64,000 bases of DNA from Lithospermum erythrorhizon (taxonomy: Eukaryota; Streptophyta; Magnoliopsida; Boraginales; Boraginaceae), in contig JADFUC010000269.1 in assembly GCA_019722365.1 (NCBI GenBank), forward strand, positions 48,624 to 112,623, read 5' to 3'. Made by a program: the position numbers and the translations under genes. Of this stretch, positions 10,681 to 22,271 are shown piece by piece (position 1 is the stretch's first letter; each line of letters begins with the position of its first letter). The notes under the pieces were generated by a model. The model was not told where the DNA came from and did not search any database. It saw only the letters and a program-made list of their open reading frames with translations.

Positions 10681-11419
10681 AAAGAGACTCAGCGAGTGAA
10701 CTAGGTTTTGGTATTCCTTCTCGAGCTTCTATTTCATCTGTTAAAGGGGATTCGAGAAAAGATGGAATAGGAAGACGTGTTTCCAGAACGAACAAGATAC
10801 GGGTTGAGAAGGGGGAGTTAGCAAAGTTAGACAAGATTGGAATGGGCATAGGAACATGTATTGATGTACCAGATCGGCTAATGCTCCCAGGTTGATGCGA
10901 TGTATTCCACCAGTTGACTGAAAACTTTATTATTGGTATATCAATCGGTCCAGCACGGATTGAAATAGGAGCCGGTTCGACAGAAAGCTTTTGAAAACGC
11001 AGTGCACCCAGGTAAATAAGGAACAAGATGAATACAGAGGTGAAACGAGCATCCCAAACCCAAAAAGTACCCCACATAGGTTTTCCCCAAAACCCCCCAG
11101 TCACTAAGGTAAACAACGTATAAAAAGCACCTATTTCTATACCGGTTCCGGAAGAGCGAAGAAAAAGGGGATGTTTTGTTAATAGGAACAAGAAAGTGTT
11201 TATAGCCGTAGCGATATAAACAAGAATACTCATCCGAGCCGCAGGAACATGTACATAAAGAATACGAGAATTTCCACCTTGTTGAAGATCTAGTGGTGCT
11301 ACCCGAAGACTTAAATGAATAGCCATCGCTGTTAAGAACAACCGAGATCCAATGATAATTTGCGTGTAGCTTCTTGTCTTTGACATCAAAAAATAAGGTT
11401 GTAATAACGAAACAGACAT
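10667..11419 (-). CDS. ccmC: Cytochrome c maturation protein CcmC (haem delivery)
   Basis: CcmC is an inner-membrane protein that presents haem to CcmE in the System I cytochrome c assembly pathway of plant mitochondria. The 250-codon frame has the expected full length, from MSVSLLQPYFLMSKTR to SSLAESLCIHG. It contains several hydrophobic helices and the tryptophan-rich haem-handling motif WGTFWVWDARFTS near residues 120-132. Nothing appears truncated. Codon states in the W-rich region already match the form usually produced by RNA editing. The stop lies inside a tRNA-like element that probably defines the transcript end. It stands alone on the minus strand between retroelement fragments. Confidence 0.95.
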   Translation of the reverse strand: MSVSLLQPYFLMSKTRSYTQIIIGSRLFLTAMAIHLSLRVAPLDLQQGGNSRILYVHVPAARMSILVYIATAINTFLFLLTKHPLFLRSSGTGIEIGAFYTLFTLVTGGFWGKPMWGTFWVWDARFTSVFILFLIYLGALRFQKLSVEPAPISIRAGPIDIPIIKFSVNWWNTSHQPGSISRSGTSIHVPMPIPILSNFANSPFSTRILFVLETRLPIPSFLESPLTDEIEAREGIPKPSSLAESLCIHG

Positions 11420-12003
11420 GTGAGAATTTTGTCCTAGCTAGTGGAACAAGAAAGACATTTATATTCAATACGATTTCCCCCAACGAAGAATTCCCCCTGC
11501 TTTCTTTTCGCTCCGCCCGTGCGTGGCACTCCTTGCTCGCGGAGCAGCATACCGAAAAAAGAAAGATTCAATCCAGTCCCAAGCCTACCAGGGGCTCTTT
11601 CGAGCGTGCCTACACGTATTCGTGGAACTCCTTTTTTTACTGAAATAAAGATCCCATCCCACCCCAGAGAAAAGTCCAGTGGGTGCCCCCAGTTATTATT
11701 AAAAATGACAAAAGCAAGCCCCTAACATCATTTGAGAAGGAAAACATCAGTGGAAGTGCCTCAGAATTGACTGTCATGAGTCCATTCGCAACGAACGTTC
11801 AGTGATTACTAAAGCTATTAAGCAAAGATGATTCATCGCGTATGTGTGGCACTGAACACATAGTTTCCGGAAGTTGTGTGGAATGCGCTTTCTTTTCGCG
11901 CTATGGGGGCGCGCATCACTTTGGAGGAAATAAAGAAGGCAGCGTCGGACCCCTTTAGCGAGGAGTTTCCCCGATTGAAGATCCTTAAGAAAATAAGGAA
12001 AGA
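11420..12003. other. Leader region upstream of ccmC
   Basis: This 584-bp stretch lies 5' of ccmC on its strand and should hold its promoter and 5' UTR. I see no clear CRTA-type mitochondrial promoter. Opposite-strand frames at 11374-11725 overlap the ccmC start and are not supported. One short plus-strand frame at 11903-12007 is listed separately. Confidence 0.4.
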
Positions 12004-12007
12004 TTAG
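11903..12007 (+). CDS. Short hypothetical frame, 34 residues
   Basis: The frame reads MGARITLEEIKKAASDPF and ends LKILKKIRKD before TAG. It is charged and could form helices, and the composition is more protein-like than the surroundings, but it is very short and has no recognised family. It could be the tail or head of a transferred gene, or chance. Confidence 0.15.
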   Translation: MGARITLEEIKKAASDPFSEEFPRLKILKKIRKD

Positions 12008-12459
12008 AAAGTAGCATTGAAACGGGTTAGTTGAGGAACTGAAAGTAGGTTTCGTTTCATGCGAGGGACAAGAAAGAATTTTATAATGGAAAAATTACCA
12101 AAAGAGGAAGCAATGCAAGCAGAGCCAACATGGGTAATGGGAAGAGAAGTACCATCACCTAACACAATACGAGAAGACCCAGTATATGGTTTGAGATTAG
12201 ACAGATTACTGAAGTCCTCAGAAATGTGATTGGTGGCACCAGTGTCGACCACCCAGCCGGCTTCGGACGGAGATTGAAGGGAAAGATTCTTAAGACTATG
12301 AGAGAGAGCCTGCGGTGTGGTAGTTAGAGAAGATTGATACCGAAACTTGCAGGTTGCAGCGGTGTGGTTGGTTCGAAAACGAATCTGACAGCCATAGGGA
12401 TTGAATGGTCTGGATCCACGATACGAAGGACGGAGTTGGGGCCCCTTCCGAGCGTGTAG
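12004..12459 (-). pseudogene. Ty1/copia Gag zinc knuckle and protease fragment
   Basis: A minus-strand frame without stops for about 150 codons carries a CCHC-like zinc knuckle (CQIRFRTNHTAATC) near its start and then the copia protease signature VDTGATNHI followed by IVLGDGTSLPI and LLSVPQL. This Gag-to-protease order is typical of plant Ty1/copia. The second Cys of the knuckle is Arg (a one-base change), which would disable metal binding. The frame stops at 12004, where integrase should follow, so it is a truncated nuclear-derived copy. Confidence 0.85.
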
Positions 12460-13580
12460 TTAGGCTTGGGCTGGGTTGAAGACGATAGTTAGCTTTCAAA
12501 CAGCTCATCCTATCAAAGAACTCATTCTTGCTTCGTATTCGAAGAGTGACTTCTTAACTAGCTTTAGAGTGAACGCTAGACGCACCTCTTCTCACGATAC
12601 TACGTTCCTTGCCTTACTCAGCTTCCGGAAAGTCAGGACTATTCCCACATTGAATCTCAACTGGCAATGCGCATTGACTCATTCTATCTCTCCTACCTTT
12701 TGAGATGAGTTCATCTTGGACCGGTGACGTATTCTAATGATCTGGATCTCTGGCTTATCTCTTACTTGATTTGATTCTATTTCAGCTGTGATTTAAGTGA
12801 CGATTATCAGAAAGAAGAACAGCGTGGGCTACTTACTTAGGTAAATCAGTTCCTTCTCTAAGACCTAACTGCGCTGTCGAGGGTGATCTTGAAAGAGCAC
12901 ATGAAGGATAGGGAGGGACCGGAATTCCCCTTTTTGAAAGAGCTGCTTGTACTCAAGCTTGAAGGTGGAGATCTTATAAAGGTTGCCAGTAAGCAAGAAG
13001 CAAGGTACCCTAACAATGGGCAGATCAGATTGGCAGGGAATAAAATATCCTTGGTACAGAGCTTTTTATTTCCTTTCCTGACTAGCAAGTGGAGGATCAT
13101 TCCAGTCTCTGATGGCGTAGCCGAAGTGTCATGCTAGGAAGCTGAGCTAGGGCATTTCTTCTTTCTCAACGGGAGTGAAAACCTTCCTCTATGCTGACAG
13201 AAGCGGAGAGGCAGGCAAGAAAGAAGGAACCAGGCTAGGGCTCTCTGTAGTAATAGCTGTCTCTGTTCACTCATGCTTGCTGCTTAAGACTCTCTTTTCC
13301 CTCTACACCTGAAAAGATCGAAGTAGCGACGAGGAAAAGCTTGAAGAAGGAAGAAGTACCCATTGGCGAAGTTGCTCCAGTCTTTGTATGTATGGATGTA
13401 CCGAGAAAGAGACAAAGCTGCTGAGATCAGAATGAGTAGCATTGGTCTTGGTCCGACTAATCAATGTCAAAAAGATTCCATCGATCGGTGAAGCACATCA
13501 ACGGAAGTGTGCACGCTAGCGCTCTCCTCTAAGCTTCTAGTTAGCTCATCGAAAAAACGGACTCCCCTAAGCTAAGTGGG
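12460..13580. other. Gene-free region
   Basis: No recognised gene. Overlapping open frames on both strands at 12858-13137 and one at 12476-12703 have no family motifs. The region separates two retroelement fragments on opposite strands. Confidence 0.4.
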
Positions 13581-13763
13581 GCACATGGCTTTGTGAAGAT
13601 GCGTTGGTTGATCCGGAGACATGACCACTACTGGCCTACGGTCCTGTCAGATTGCATAGCACATGCTAAAAAAAAACTGCGATGCCTGCCAGAGGTATGG
13701 ACCAATCCAGCGCAAGCCGGCTTCCGAGAAGCTATGGGAATTCATTAGAATGTTGACGATGAA
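13581..13763 (+). pseudogene. Ty3/gypsy integrase zinc-binding fragment
   Basis: Read on the plus strand, this encodes HGFVKMRWLIRRHDHYWPTV followed by LSDCIAHAKKK and, after a one-base shift in an A-run near 13670-13680, CDACQRYGPIQRKPA. This is the HHCC zinc-binding N-terminal domain of plant Ty3/gypsy integrases. The frameshift falls just before the two paired cysteines. The catalytic core is not present downstream. It could come from the same class of element as the protease fragment at 6161-7267. Confidence 0.8.
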
Positions 13764-16700
13764 GCTGGTAAATCAGTGCCAGAGCAAGGGTAGGGGGACG
13801 AGTTACCTATAGAGTACATCGCATAAAGGAAAGCAATAAGACAGTTTGCTCTTACCGCTTGTGCATTGTAGTACCAGGTCCCAGTTCCCACTAAAAAAGG
13901 TCTAGGGTAGGAGCACTATAGGAGGAAGGCGGGCCCTATGTTAAGCTTGACTTATTACACTCATAGAAAGTGAAGTGAACTGAGACTCTCGGATTCCTTT
14001 CTCCTTATGGCATTCCTGAGTTCCCCTATGAATCTGTTCACTCTTCTTTCTTTACCTTTAACCGCTGGACTAGAACCTGTTCTGTTAGCCTCCATGTTGG
14101 TTCGAACGTAAAGTCCTTGTCGTGAAGGGACATCGTTCTAATCCAAGTGACAGTACCGTTGTATAAGTTCGGGTCATTTCATTTTCACTCCCGTAATGAT
14201 TGTAACCCATACAGCCCTCTGTTTACAACAGACCTGTGAAGGTGAGACTCAAAACGAGGCATCTTCTTTCCAGGGGCCGGGTTCTAATGAGACCTATAGC
14301 AGGTATCAAGCCTAGCAACTTTCAATCGTACAAGTAAGTGATTCAACATCGGTGAAGTTCCCGCGCATTCCATGTCCGATTCTTTACTATGGATTCAATT
14401 GGAGCCAATCCTGTCGCATCCACTTCCTTGCTTGCATGTGGTTTTGGAATTGGCATCTATCCTGCCTACTCCTGCCCTGAGACTAGTGCAATCAGGTCTG
14501 CTCTTTGCGATGCCTATTCTTTATGTGTCATTCTGCATTCTAAGAAGGCATTCGTCACAAGTCGGATGCTTCCTGCTTTCAGGATTTGATAATGCCCTAT
14601 CTAACAGCGTCTCAAACAAAGGCATTCAATGCATCAGTTACCTTTCAAAGATTAGCGGCGGATTCGTTCACAGTTCCTTCCCTATCCATTTCCCATGTTA
14701 AGCGTGAAAAGCCCGCTTTGTCGAGTATTATCGAGTTGTAGGAGAGCTTCCTTCGATAGGTTTAAGAGCATGTGATATTCTCACTGCAAGCAGAAGTAGA
14801 GAAGTATATGTGATTGAGGAGGAGGATCATATAGAATGAAAGCCTGTGGTGATTCATTACTATGAACAGCCAGAGAGGGCATCAATTTCTTCTTATGTTC
14901 CTCAGAAAGAGTGACTTAAAAAGTACCTGCTCCATTTCAGTATACCAATAGACACGCGGTACCATTACCATGGAAAGATGATTATCAGATAGTAAGGCAT
15001 GGAAGATCCTGTGCTTGTCCTTTCGCCGAAGTACCTGTACTGTCATTCCGACAAGCTACTATCAATGAGCCATCCCTTAGTCTTAGTCCAATAGCTAACT
15101 TGGCTGGAGTAAGCAGAATCGCCAGGAGCGGAAGATGCTCTACTTCCGAGGAAGTAGAAAGACAGAGGAAAGGCAGTGAAGGTTCCACTCTGCCCTGGGT
15201 TTGCGTAGAGAGAGGATAATGGAAGTGGTAAGGCGACGGGAACACCAAGACAAAAGACCCTTTGGGATGGTTTCCAATCTCGATTCTCTCCCTATCGTCA
15301 AACTTCTTCTCCCCTGTCTCGCCCTACTAAGAAAAGTCAAAGTCTATGCGGCTAGGCTAGTGAAAAGCCTTTCTTTCCTTGCGCTACGAGCAGGAGCTTA
15401 CTATCTCAAGTCCTATTTGCTAGAAGCAACCGTAGGAACGGAAAGAAAGAAGCTTGCACTACATAAAAGAAACAAATAATTCGAACTGTCACAAGAGTCA
15501 AAATGGAAACCCCCCGGTGGTGCATCCCCCTCTTTTTTTTTCTCTTGAGCGATCGACCTATAGCATGTTGGGAGATGGGGCTGAAGCCGAACAGTGGAAT
15601 TCGTCAGCTGCTCTTTTCTTCTTCCTGTTGAGGACGGACGTAAGCCGAACCGGGAATGACTTTAGTAGTAGGGCGAGGGAATCTTCTTTCTTAGGCTATG
15701 GACTGGTTCTAGACCAAACTTTGACAAAGAAGTTCATGTTCCTGGGTCACCAACCTTCGTTTTGCAATACTGCTAATCCAAGCGCCAAGGGCTCGCGCCT
15801 CTGCTGCTAGGTCATACGTTCAATCGAGATCACATTTCACTAGGAAATCCACTTGCCACTTTACTAGCAGCCACAAAAGGTTCGGGAAACATGGCTTTTA
15901 CTCCAAAAGATGAAAAGCACTTTCACACTAGAAGGTCAATCTATGCCATGAAAGTTTCATTGCTGAATGATTTGTCTGCTACCAACTCCTTCCTCTATGG
16001 AGTGAAATCGACTTCGTCACTTTTGCCAACGAGATCAAACAATTCCAAGATTGACATACCCTCCTTAAGTAAAACAGGGCCAGTCAGTTTGTACTTGATA
16101 TCACCTCGAAATATTCCACCCTACGCCGATGGATTCCCACCTCAGCCTCAGACCGGGTCTAGCCTAGATGTGTATCGGAGCATGTAATTTGCTTCTGATC
16201 TGTCTCCCGACCCGTGCCCCGTCGGTTTGTGCCCAATAGAAGAAAGCTCCGTCCGGTAATCAATTCTGAACCGATGTAATAAAGACTCTTTTAAAGAACA
16301 GGTGGCATTCCTCGTTCTGGTGCTTCAACGCCACCCGTTGAAACTGCCGTAGTGGAGCAGAGGAAAATCTGCGTCTATTGCGTACGGAAGACGAATCCGA
16401 ACAGAGAAGGCAATGAGCCCTTAAAGGGGACTAGCAGTTAGCATCTGATCTGAGTCTCCAAACTAAAGAAAGGGTAGGCTCAAGCCAACAAAGAAGCATG
16501 CAGACAGGAATGTAGGCTTTTCTGCGAGCAACTCGTTACTTCCTTGGTTGTTAGCTTTGCCTTTCACTTTGGAGACAAAAACCTAATGTCCTAATGTTGT
16601 AAAAGGGAATGAAGGGAGGGATTGGACGACATACATCTTGGTTGGGTAAACAAAGAGAATTGCCGTACCTATGATCTATGATGCAAGATAAGACGGGAGG

Positions 16701-18067
16701 GGGCCCCCAGTTTGGAATTGCAGTTTCAGAGAATGGAACCAAGATGTTGAGAGTAAGTGGAGTCAAACTCCGCGAGGGTGCTACTAGGCGAGGATCCGCA
16801 AGAGAAAAGGCTAGGTCTCGATTTGGATCCACTACTGCTGAAGCATATGTTTCCGAATTCACAGATGAGCTCTTGTTGCGGGTAAGTTCTGACTTTTGAG
16901 TTGCTCCATCAACGACTGGATCAAGCGAATCTACTGCTGCTCCCATGGCTCACTCTGCTATTGATAGTTGCTCCGGCTTTTGATCCAGATCCTACCATAT
17001 CCGCTCTGCAGGTGATGCTGCTTCCTCTACCCTGGTTTGGACCCTTAACTGCGGAACCCATTGCTATTGATAAAGATATGCCTGCCTGGGGTACGATCTA
17101 GCTCCCGATTACGAGACTAGTACTCCTCACCTCTATAACGAACGTGAGTTTCTCCTCTGTCAGAAGGAACGACTCTTCCCATCGATCACGCAATTACGAT
17201 ATGAGGGGTCGGGTAGCGAATCGGGCGCTGCCTTAGCTGCCTCTGTCCTGTAAAGCTCCTAGCATATCCCTCTAAAGCCCAGCTGCTACTGCCTCTTCTT
17301 CCCCTTTCTTTTGGTCACTAATGTGTGTGGGGCCCCTCTATTCACGTAATAGACTATTGCTATTGGGTTGTTAATCCTTTTCACATGCATACAACTCGGT
17401 ATAGAAATGCGAGGCTCAAAAGCATTCGAGCATATCTTTTTTTGAGTAGCTGCAAGTGAGCCCTTTTTTTTATAGTATTAGTCAAATCGCTGTCTTGATC
17501 TAAATATAGACCTTTAGACTAAGATATCAACTCTAGTTCTTTCTCCTGTCCGGTCGGAAACAGGTATGGAGTTTATGGTGTAAGGGTCGGCAGCAAGCAT
17601 AGGAGCTTGAATCGCTTTCGGGTGGAGAGATGGAAATAGAAAAGGATGGATGTTCATTCGCTTCAATGGCTTATCTTGCCTCTAGAGAAGAAGGCCTACC
17701 CGCTTGGGGCGCTTCTGCAAAAAATAGCTTTTCTAAAGAAATCGTTCTTTTCTTTGTCGGGTATCTTGGTCTTTGATCCCTTTCTCTCTCGTGCCCTTCT
17801 GGGCGGTACAAAGAAATCCGGAATGAGCACACCGATAACGCCGGACCGTGAAAACGTTCTAATCTACCTTAGTTTCTTAACCTTCGCTGCAAAAACAAAA
17901 CAAGAAAAAAGAAAGAATCAAAATGAAATTATGTATGCCACATCGCTGCTTCCGCTGGAAAGCGCGAAATAATTAAATACCATAGGATAAAGTATACACT
18001 TTAGGGGAAAAGACTCTTTCTTATTTCCGGTGCGATGATCCCTATTCCTCTCCCCATCATCTTGAGC
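13764..18067. other. Gene-free region of 4.3 kb
   Basis: I recognise no gene, tRNA, retroelement motif or plastid insert. Open frames (for example 14372-14701, 15454-15810, 15891-16187, 16551-16946, 17646-17972) are short, mutually overlapping and without domain features. The stretch looks like ordinary mitochondrial spacer or very old inserts. Confidence 0.4.
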
Positions 18068-19150
18068 GCCACATTAGCATTTCACAACCCAATTGTTAGC
18101 CCCACCTTCATACCTCATGCGATTCTCCAAGCCTATCCCGGTCCCTCTCACACATAGCTCTGCACCGGACTCAACTGCTCTAAAAAGCCATTCCTCCAGC
18201 TCAACAATCTCCATCAAGACAAATTCATCTGTTATACAGTACGTGTCCTTCAGGACATTCTCTACTGCTTGCTTCAACTCTCCAACAGTTGGATGCATTG
18301 GAACTACAATGATTTGACCAACTGGTAGCACCATTTCCATTTCCGCTTCTGTGCCACACAATCTTTTTCACTAATCGGCAAATGAACCTCAGATACTGAT
18401 CCTCCAGGCAACCTCAAATGGCCATTCCCGGCTGGGTTACCTCCAGAATAGGCTGAGTAGCCAATTCCACCAGATGTGATCCTCTGTAATCCAACAGAAC
18501 ATTGTTATAGAGATCAACCAAATCATTGTAAACATCAAGACCTGGCACCTCGAGATGATGCTGTAAGAAGTTTTCTGAGGTGCTTCTTTTCGGCTGAGAA
18601 AGGTTAGCCTCATTACCACCCTCACGGATGGAATATTCCAAAATTCGAGTTACTGGGTTCACTGTGCGACGCACAACGTTCTTTCCTACAATCACATTGT
18701 TCATTTCTTTTAGAACATGATCCATCAGACCTCTATCACCTATATGAAGCCGAGCTGCATCTCGCAAATCTTGTCGTGTCATGCCGCCATGTGCTGGATT
18801 CTCTTTCAATGCGTTCACAATGACTTCTGCTGTATAAATTCAAGTCTTCTCTTTTCTAGGCCATCTACTATCCATACACGGAACTACAGTAGAGAACCTC
18901 CTAGTTGCTGTTGACTTCTCTTTTCTCAAAGGCGTGCTCTGGGTGTAGATTCCGCTAGTGGGTCTCGTGATAGAAGCTGGAGGAGCTTTGTTAATTTGCT
19001 GCATAGGAGGACGAGATTGGATAGTTAGCATAAACCTGAGTAGATCTTTGATTGTAACCAGCTGGCTTTCACTCATGTCTCTTACATGACGAATTATCTG
19101 CTTTCTTTCTCTGCCTTTGTCAGTTTTACCGAAATCTTCAATGATCACTT
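18068..19150 (-). pseudogene. Nuclear PHD-finger protein gene fragment (MS1/MMD1 type), no PHD finger included
   Basis: Three minus-strand frames read as one broken protein. 19148-18840 has VTIKDLLRFMLT and MDSRWPRK; 18833-18414 has YTAEVIVNALKENPAHGGMT, then RDAARLHIGDRGLMDHVLKE and NNVIVGKNVVRR with TRILEYSI; 18361-18074 has VLPVGQIIVVPMHPTVGELK, AVENVLKDTYCI and AVESGAELCVRG. I recall this order from the region before the PHD finger in plant PHD proteins of the MALE STERILITY 1/MALE MEIOCYTE DEATH 1 family, which act in the nucleus during anther development. A stop near 18840 and a shift near 18365-18410 break it. It is probably DNA moved from nucleus to mitochondrion. No PHD Cys/His cluster is visible. 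Confidence 0.6.
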
Positions 19151-20791
19151 CAAGTTCCTATGGTTTACCCTGAACAAGTAGTTTCAGCAAGAGTAGACCC
19201 AGCATTTAGAGAGCGATACCACCCTGCAAAGGCATGGGGAAAGGTATAGGCATCAGCAGAAAGGCAAGCAAAGGCTTAGGTAGCCAAATGGTCTAGTCCC
19301 TGCCAGAGAATAACTGCAGCTGAGACGAGAGCTGACAAGTGGGGAACGATGCTATAAAGATCTCCTTCCCTTTTATCACAACGAGGGCACCTCGAACCAA
19401 TCTTTCCTACGACTACGCTATTCTTCCCATTTCGAAAGGGGAGTTTCCAGATACCGCACCACTATTAGTAGCCCTTCCCTCCCTTTGAAGAAAGCCCTGA
19501 TCGTAGACCACCCTTTGCCATTCTTTTTTCCAATGAGGAGTCCGACCGATGAACCTTGGGAGCATTCCGGGCAAGATCTATGGCTTCAGCTGCGCTAAGC
19601 TTAGAACTACTTATAGAAGTGAATATGAGAGAAAAAGCCTTTCTTTCCCATAGTAGAGGTTGGCCTATTAGGAATAGGAAGTCCTCTCCTTTCTTTTGCT
19701 TTGGCCGGACCTCTTCGCCAAGAAAAGAAGGCTTTGATCCCTAAGATATGATAGGGCAGGTAGAACAACAGTTGATCCCCAAATCACTAAATAGTGCGGG
19801 CTCGGAACTTCTATTCTTCATCTTGGAATCGCGGGGGATAATGCCGTGCTGTTCAAACTCTCCCGCGAGTTCTTCTCGTTTTCTTGCTTGATTTGAGGTG
19901 AACTCGTTTTCCTCTTCTTCCGGACCGGATCCAATTGTTTCAGTGTGAGAAGGTGTAAGTCGAGTTATTGATGAATGAGAATCTAATGTCTTATTAAGAC
20001 GGCTTCCTACTCAAACTCTTGGCACAGCAGCTTCTCCCCTTCGCCTGTCGGTTTCAACTGAGCTCCCTGAAAGTCTACCCCGACTCGGAAAGGAACCCGT
20101 ATAGGTAGATCAGTCCCTGGAAGCTCCCGAACCTATTGAATTGCCTTCAACTGGCCGATCGGAAGTGAGATTCTGAATACGCTCCTTCACTTCTGTCCTT
20201 ACAGTCGAGTGGCTTCCGCTCCTTTGTTCTATCTCTGATTTTGTCCCCACCCCAGCTAAAGCTCGTCGTAGTTGAGAGTGGGACCTCTTTCTCCTCAGTT
20301 CTAGGGGATGATAGCTTATATTCGAACTTTCCAACTAAATAAAGATTGGAAAATTGCTGATCAATGAACATCGTCTTCGGCGGCTCCTATCACGGTTTTA
20401 GAGTATGATAGGCTTTATGTCTTGCCTCTCCTTTAACCGGGAAAGAGGGTTCGCTCTTGGCCTATTAGGATTAGGACCTCTCCTAAAGAAAGAGCGGAAT
20501 CTCCTCCGATTGCTGCTTGCGGGACTCTTGTATATATTTATATAGTTATAACACTCTAATTAACTGACAAAGCGTCTGTTCACGGAGGTTGTTGTAGTTT
20601 TCGTAGTTGCAAGAAGAAGTTTCTTCGAGATTGGGTTGGTGTTCAGTGTACTAAGGTAAAAGATTGAAAAGAATGCCCGGGTGACATTCCAAGCGAGATG
20701 CCCAAGAGAAAAGGAACGAGGCGAAGAATCGACAAGGAATTCATAACAGAAATCGTTCATCAAAAAGCATGACGAGAATTCTCAATTCGAG
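19151..20791. other. Gene-free region upstream of atp9
   Basis: No recognised gene in 1.6 kb. The last few hundred bases should contain the atp9 promoter and leader on the plus strand, but I cannot point to a clear promoter motif. Minus-strand frames at 20110-20371 and 20560-20763 are unsupported. Confidence 0.4.
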
Positions 20792-21016
20792 ATGTTAGAA
20801 GGTGCAAAATTAATAGGTGCAGGAGCTGCTACAATTGCTTTAGCGGGAGCTGCTGTCGGTATTGGAAACGTTTTTAGTTCCTTGATTCATTCCGTGGCGC
20901 GAAATCCATCATTGGCTAAACAATTATTTGGTTATGCCATTTTGGGCTTTGCTCTAACCGAAGCTATTGCATTGTTTGCCCCAATGATGGCCTTTTTGAT
21001 CTTATTCGTATTCTGA
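20792..21016 (+). CDS. atp9: ATP synthase subunit 9 (c-ring subunit)
   Basis: Atp9 forms the proton-driven rotor ring of the Fo part of mitochondrial ATP synthase in the inner membrane. The 74-residue product has the usual length and two transmembrane helices, with the glycine-rich first helix ([17 protein letters not shown]), the polar loop ARNPS and the proton-binding Glu in FALTEAIAL (about residue 58). Pro64 (FAPMM) sits where plants normally have Leu after C-to-U editing of the codon. The frame is intact. It lies about 315 bp upstream of nad5 exon 1 on the same strand, so co-transcription is possible. Confidence 0.97.
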   Translation: MLEGAKLIGAGAATIALAGAAVGIGNVFSSLIHSVARNPSLAKQLFGYAILGFALTEAIALFAPMMAFLILFVF

Positions 21017-21331
21017 TCGAAGAAAGAAGGTTGAAGTTTCATAAAGCAAGCACTCTTCCAGCCTTTTAGTCCATCAAAGGGATGGGGCAGTTCTAAACAG
21101 AAGAATGACGATAAAGAGGAAGTGAAAAAAAAGGTGAATTGAAGTCAATTAAGAAGGAAGGAGGCTAGTCTCAAAAAATGCCTGCCCGCGGGTTCGTTTG
21201 TCGTTGGGGCTTACACCACCTTGTGACTCATTCCTTCGGTCGAGCCTTCTTCGGGCGTCATCAATCTATCACTCAATCACAAGCCGCTCTGTCATTGTCT
21301 GATTTTTGGTTGTCTGATCACACGAGAAATT
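21017..21331 (+). other. atp9-nad5 spacer
   Basis: This 315-bp spacer separates atp9 from nad5 exon 1 on the same strand. It would hold the atp9 3' UTR and nad5 leader. No tRNA or t-element is recognised, and no strong hairpin was noticed. Confidence 0.4.
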
Positions 21332-21556
21332 ATGTATCTACTTATCGTATTTTTGCCCCTGCTCGGTAGTTCCGTAGCAGGTTTTTTCGGACGTTTTCTA
21401 GGAAAAGAAGGAACCGCTATAATGACCACTACGTGCGTTTCATTCTCTTCGATCTTATCTTTGATTGCTTTTTATGAAGTCGCACCGGGAGCGAGTGCTT
21501 GCTATCTAAGAATTGCTCCATGGGTCTCATCGGAAATGTTTGATGCTTTAGCTTTA
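21332..21556 (+). CDS. nad5: nad5 exon 1 (NADH dehydrogenase subunit 5), 3' end eroded
   Basis: Nad5 is the large distal proton-pumping subunit of Complex I. The exon starts [20 protein letters not shown] and runs through [12 protein letters not shown], matching the conserved N-terminus. Family exon 1 is 230 bp as I recall it and ends just after a Trp-Gly-Phe stretch. Here the sequence after GATGCT reads TTAGCTTTATGACCG, so roughly eight bases near the splice site seem lost and a stop codon appears at the junction. The intron continues with GACCGTGAAGTCACC. The end is set approximately. Unless the copy is repaired or misassembled, splicing and frame would suffer. Confidence 0.85.
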
Positions 21557-21658
21557 TGACCGTGAAGTCACCGGATGAATTGCCGAGTAAATAGATCAGA
21601 TCCGGACGCGGCTGTTGCTCCGCGGCGATACGGACTCGACCCGCTCCTACCCACCCCG

Positions 21659-21734
21659 GAGCACCATAGCATGTCGGGAATAAGGGAGGACATACTGAAC
21701 GTAACCACTCCCTTGGTTGGGGGCTGTGCCGCCC
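21659..21734 (+). repeat. 76-bp exact direct repeat, copy 1 (within nad5 intron 1)
   Basis: By base-by-base reading, the segment starting GAGCACCATAGCATGTCGG and ending GCTGTGCCGCCC is identical to 38784-38859 in the same orientation. Flanks diverge immediately on both sides. Copy 1 belongs to the intron; copy 2 lies in spacer and is probably the transposed or recombined copy. Confidence 0.9.
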
Positions 21735-22238
21735 TGCCTTTCGATCGATACACAGTTGAGGAGGCCGGATCACGAACGCTACAGTGTGGAGCGATCCTGG
21801 TCAGGGCTAAGACGGCTCGCATGGGTAGCAAGAGGGCGCTTATGCCCCGACGGTGGGGCCTTATGGGGAAGGGCCCAGCCCAATAGGGGCAGCACACCCC
21901 CCACTTCAAGCGCACCTCTGTATCGACTGAATCACTCTTTTGGTCTAGTCGGTGGAACCGGTGAACCACGCGAGCTGGTTAGATGCGTGGGACAGAGGGC
22001 TCGTAGTACCCCCTTTTCTTGATCCAGCCTTTTCTTCGCTTCGGTAGTTAATCACCTACTCAAAAAAGGGGCAGGCCTACACGCCTGATTTGAGACTACT
22101 AAGGCAGGCGGTAATTCCTTTCATTGGGGAAGGCGGGAATAAGCACGGCAGATGCCGTACACTTTGAGTGGCAAAGGAAAGCGAGACCTTCTTTTTTCCA
22201 GGCCTGTTCGGCATACGGTTCCCGCGGAAGATCAAGCA

Positions 22239-22271
22239 GAGCCGTGTGATGGGAAACCTTCCGCACGGTTC
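22239..22271 (+). other. Group II intron domain V of nad5 intron 1
   Basis: A hairpin that begins GAGCCGTG and closes with CGCACGGTTC around GATGGGAAACC is the conserved domain V pattern. It lies about 100 bp before exon 2, leaving room for domain VI. Confidence 0.75.

Noticed and set aside
10941..11483. 180-codon minus-strand frame overlapping ccmC
   Set aside because: It is a shifted frame of ccmC, Cys/Ser-rich and without family features.
21568..21969. Long overlapping frames in nad5 intron 1
   Set aside because: GC-rich structured intron RNA gives stop-poor frames on both strands; no protein family is seen.
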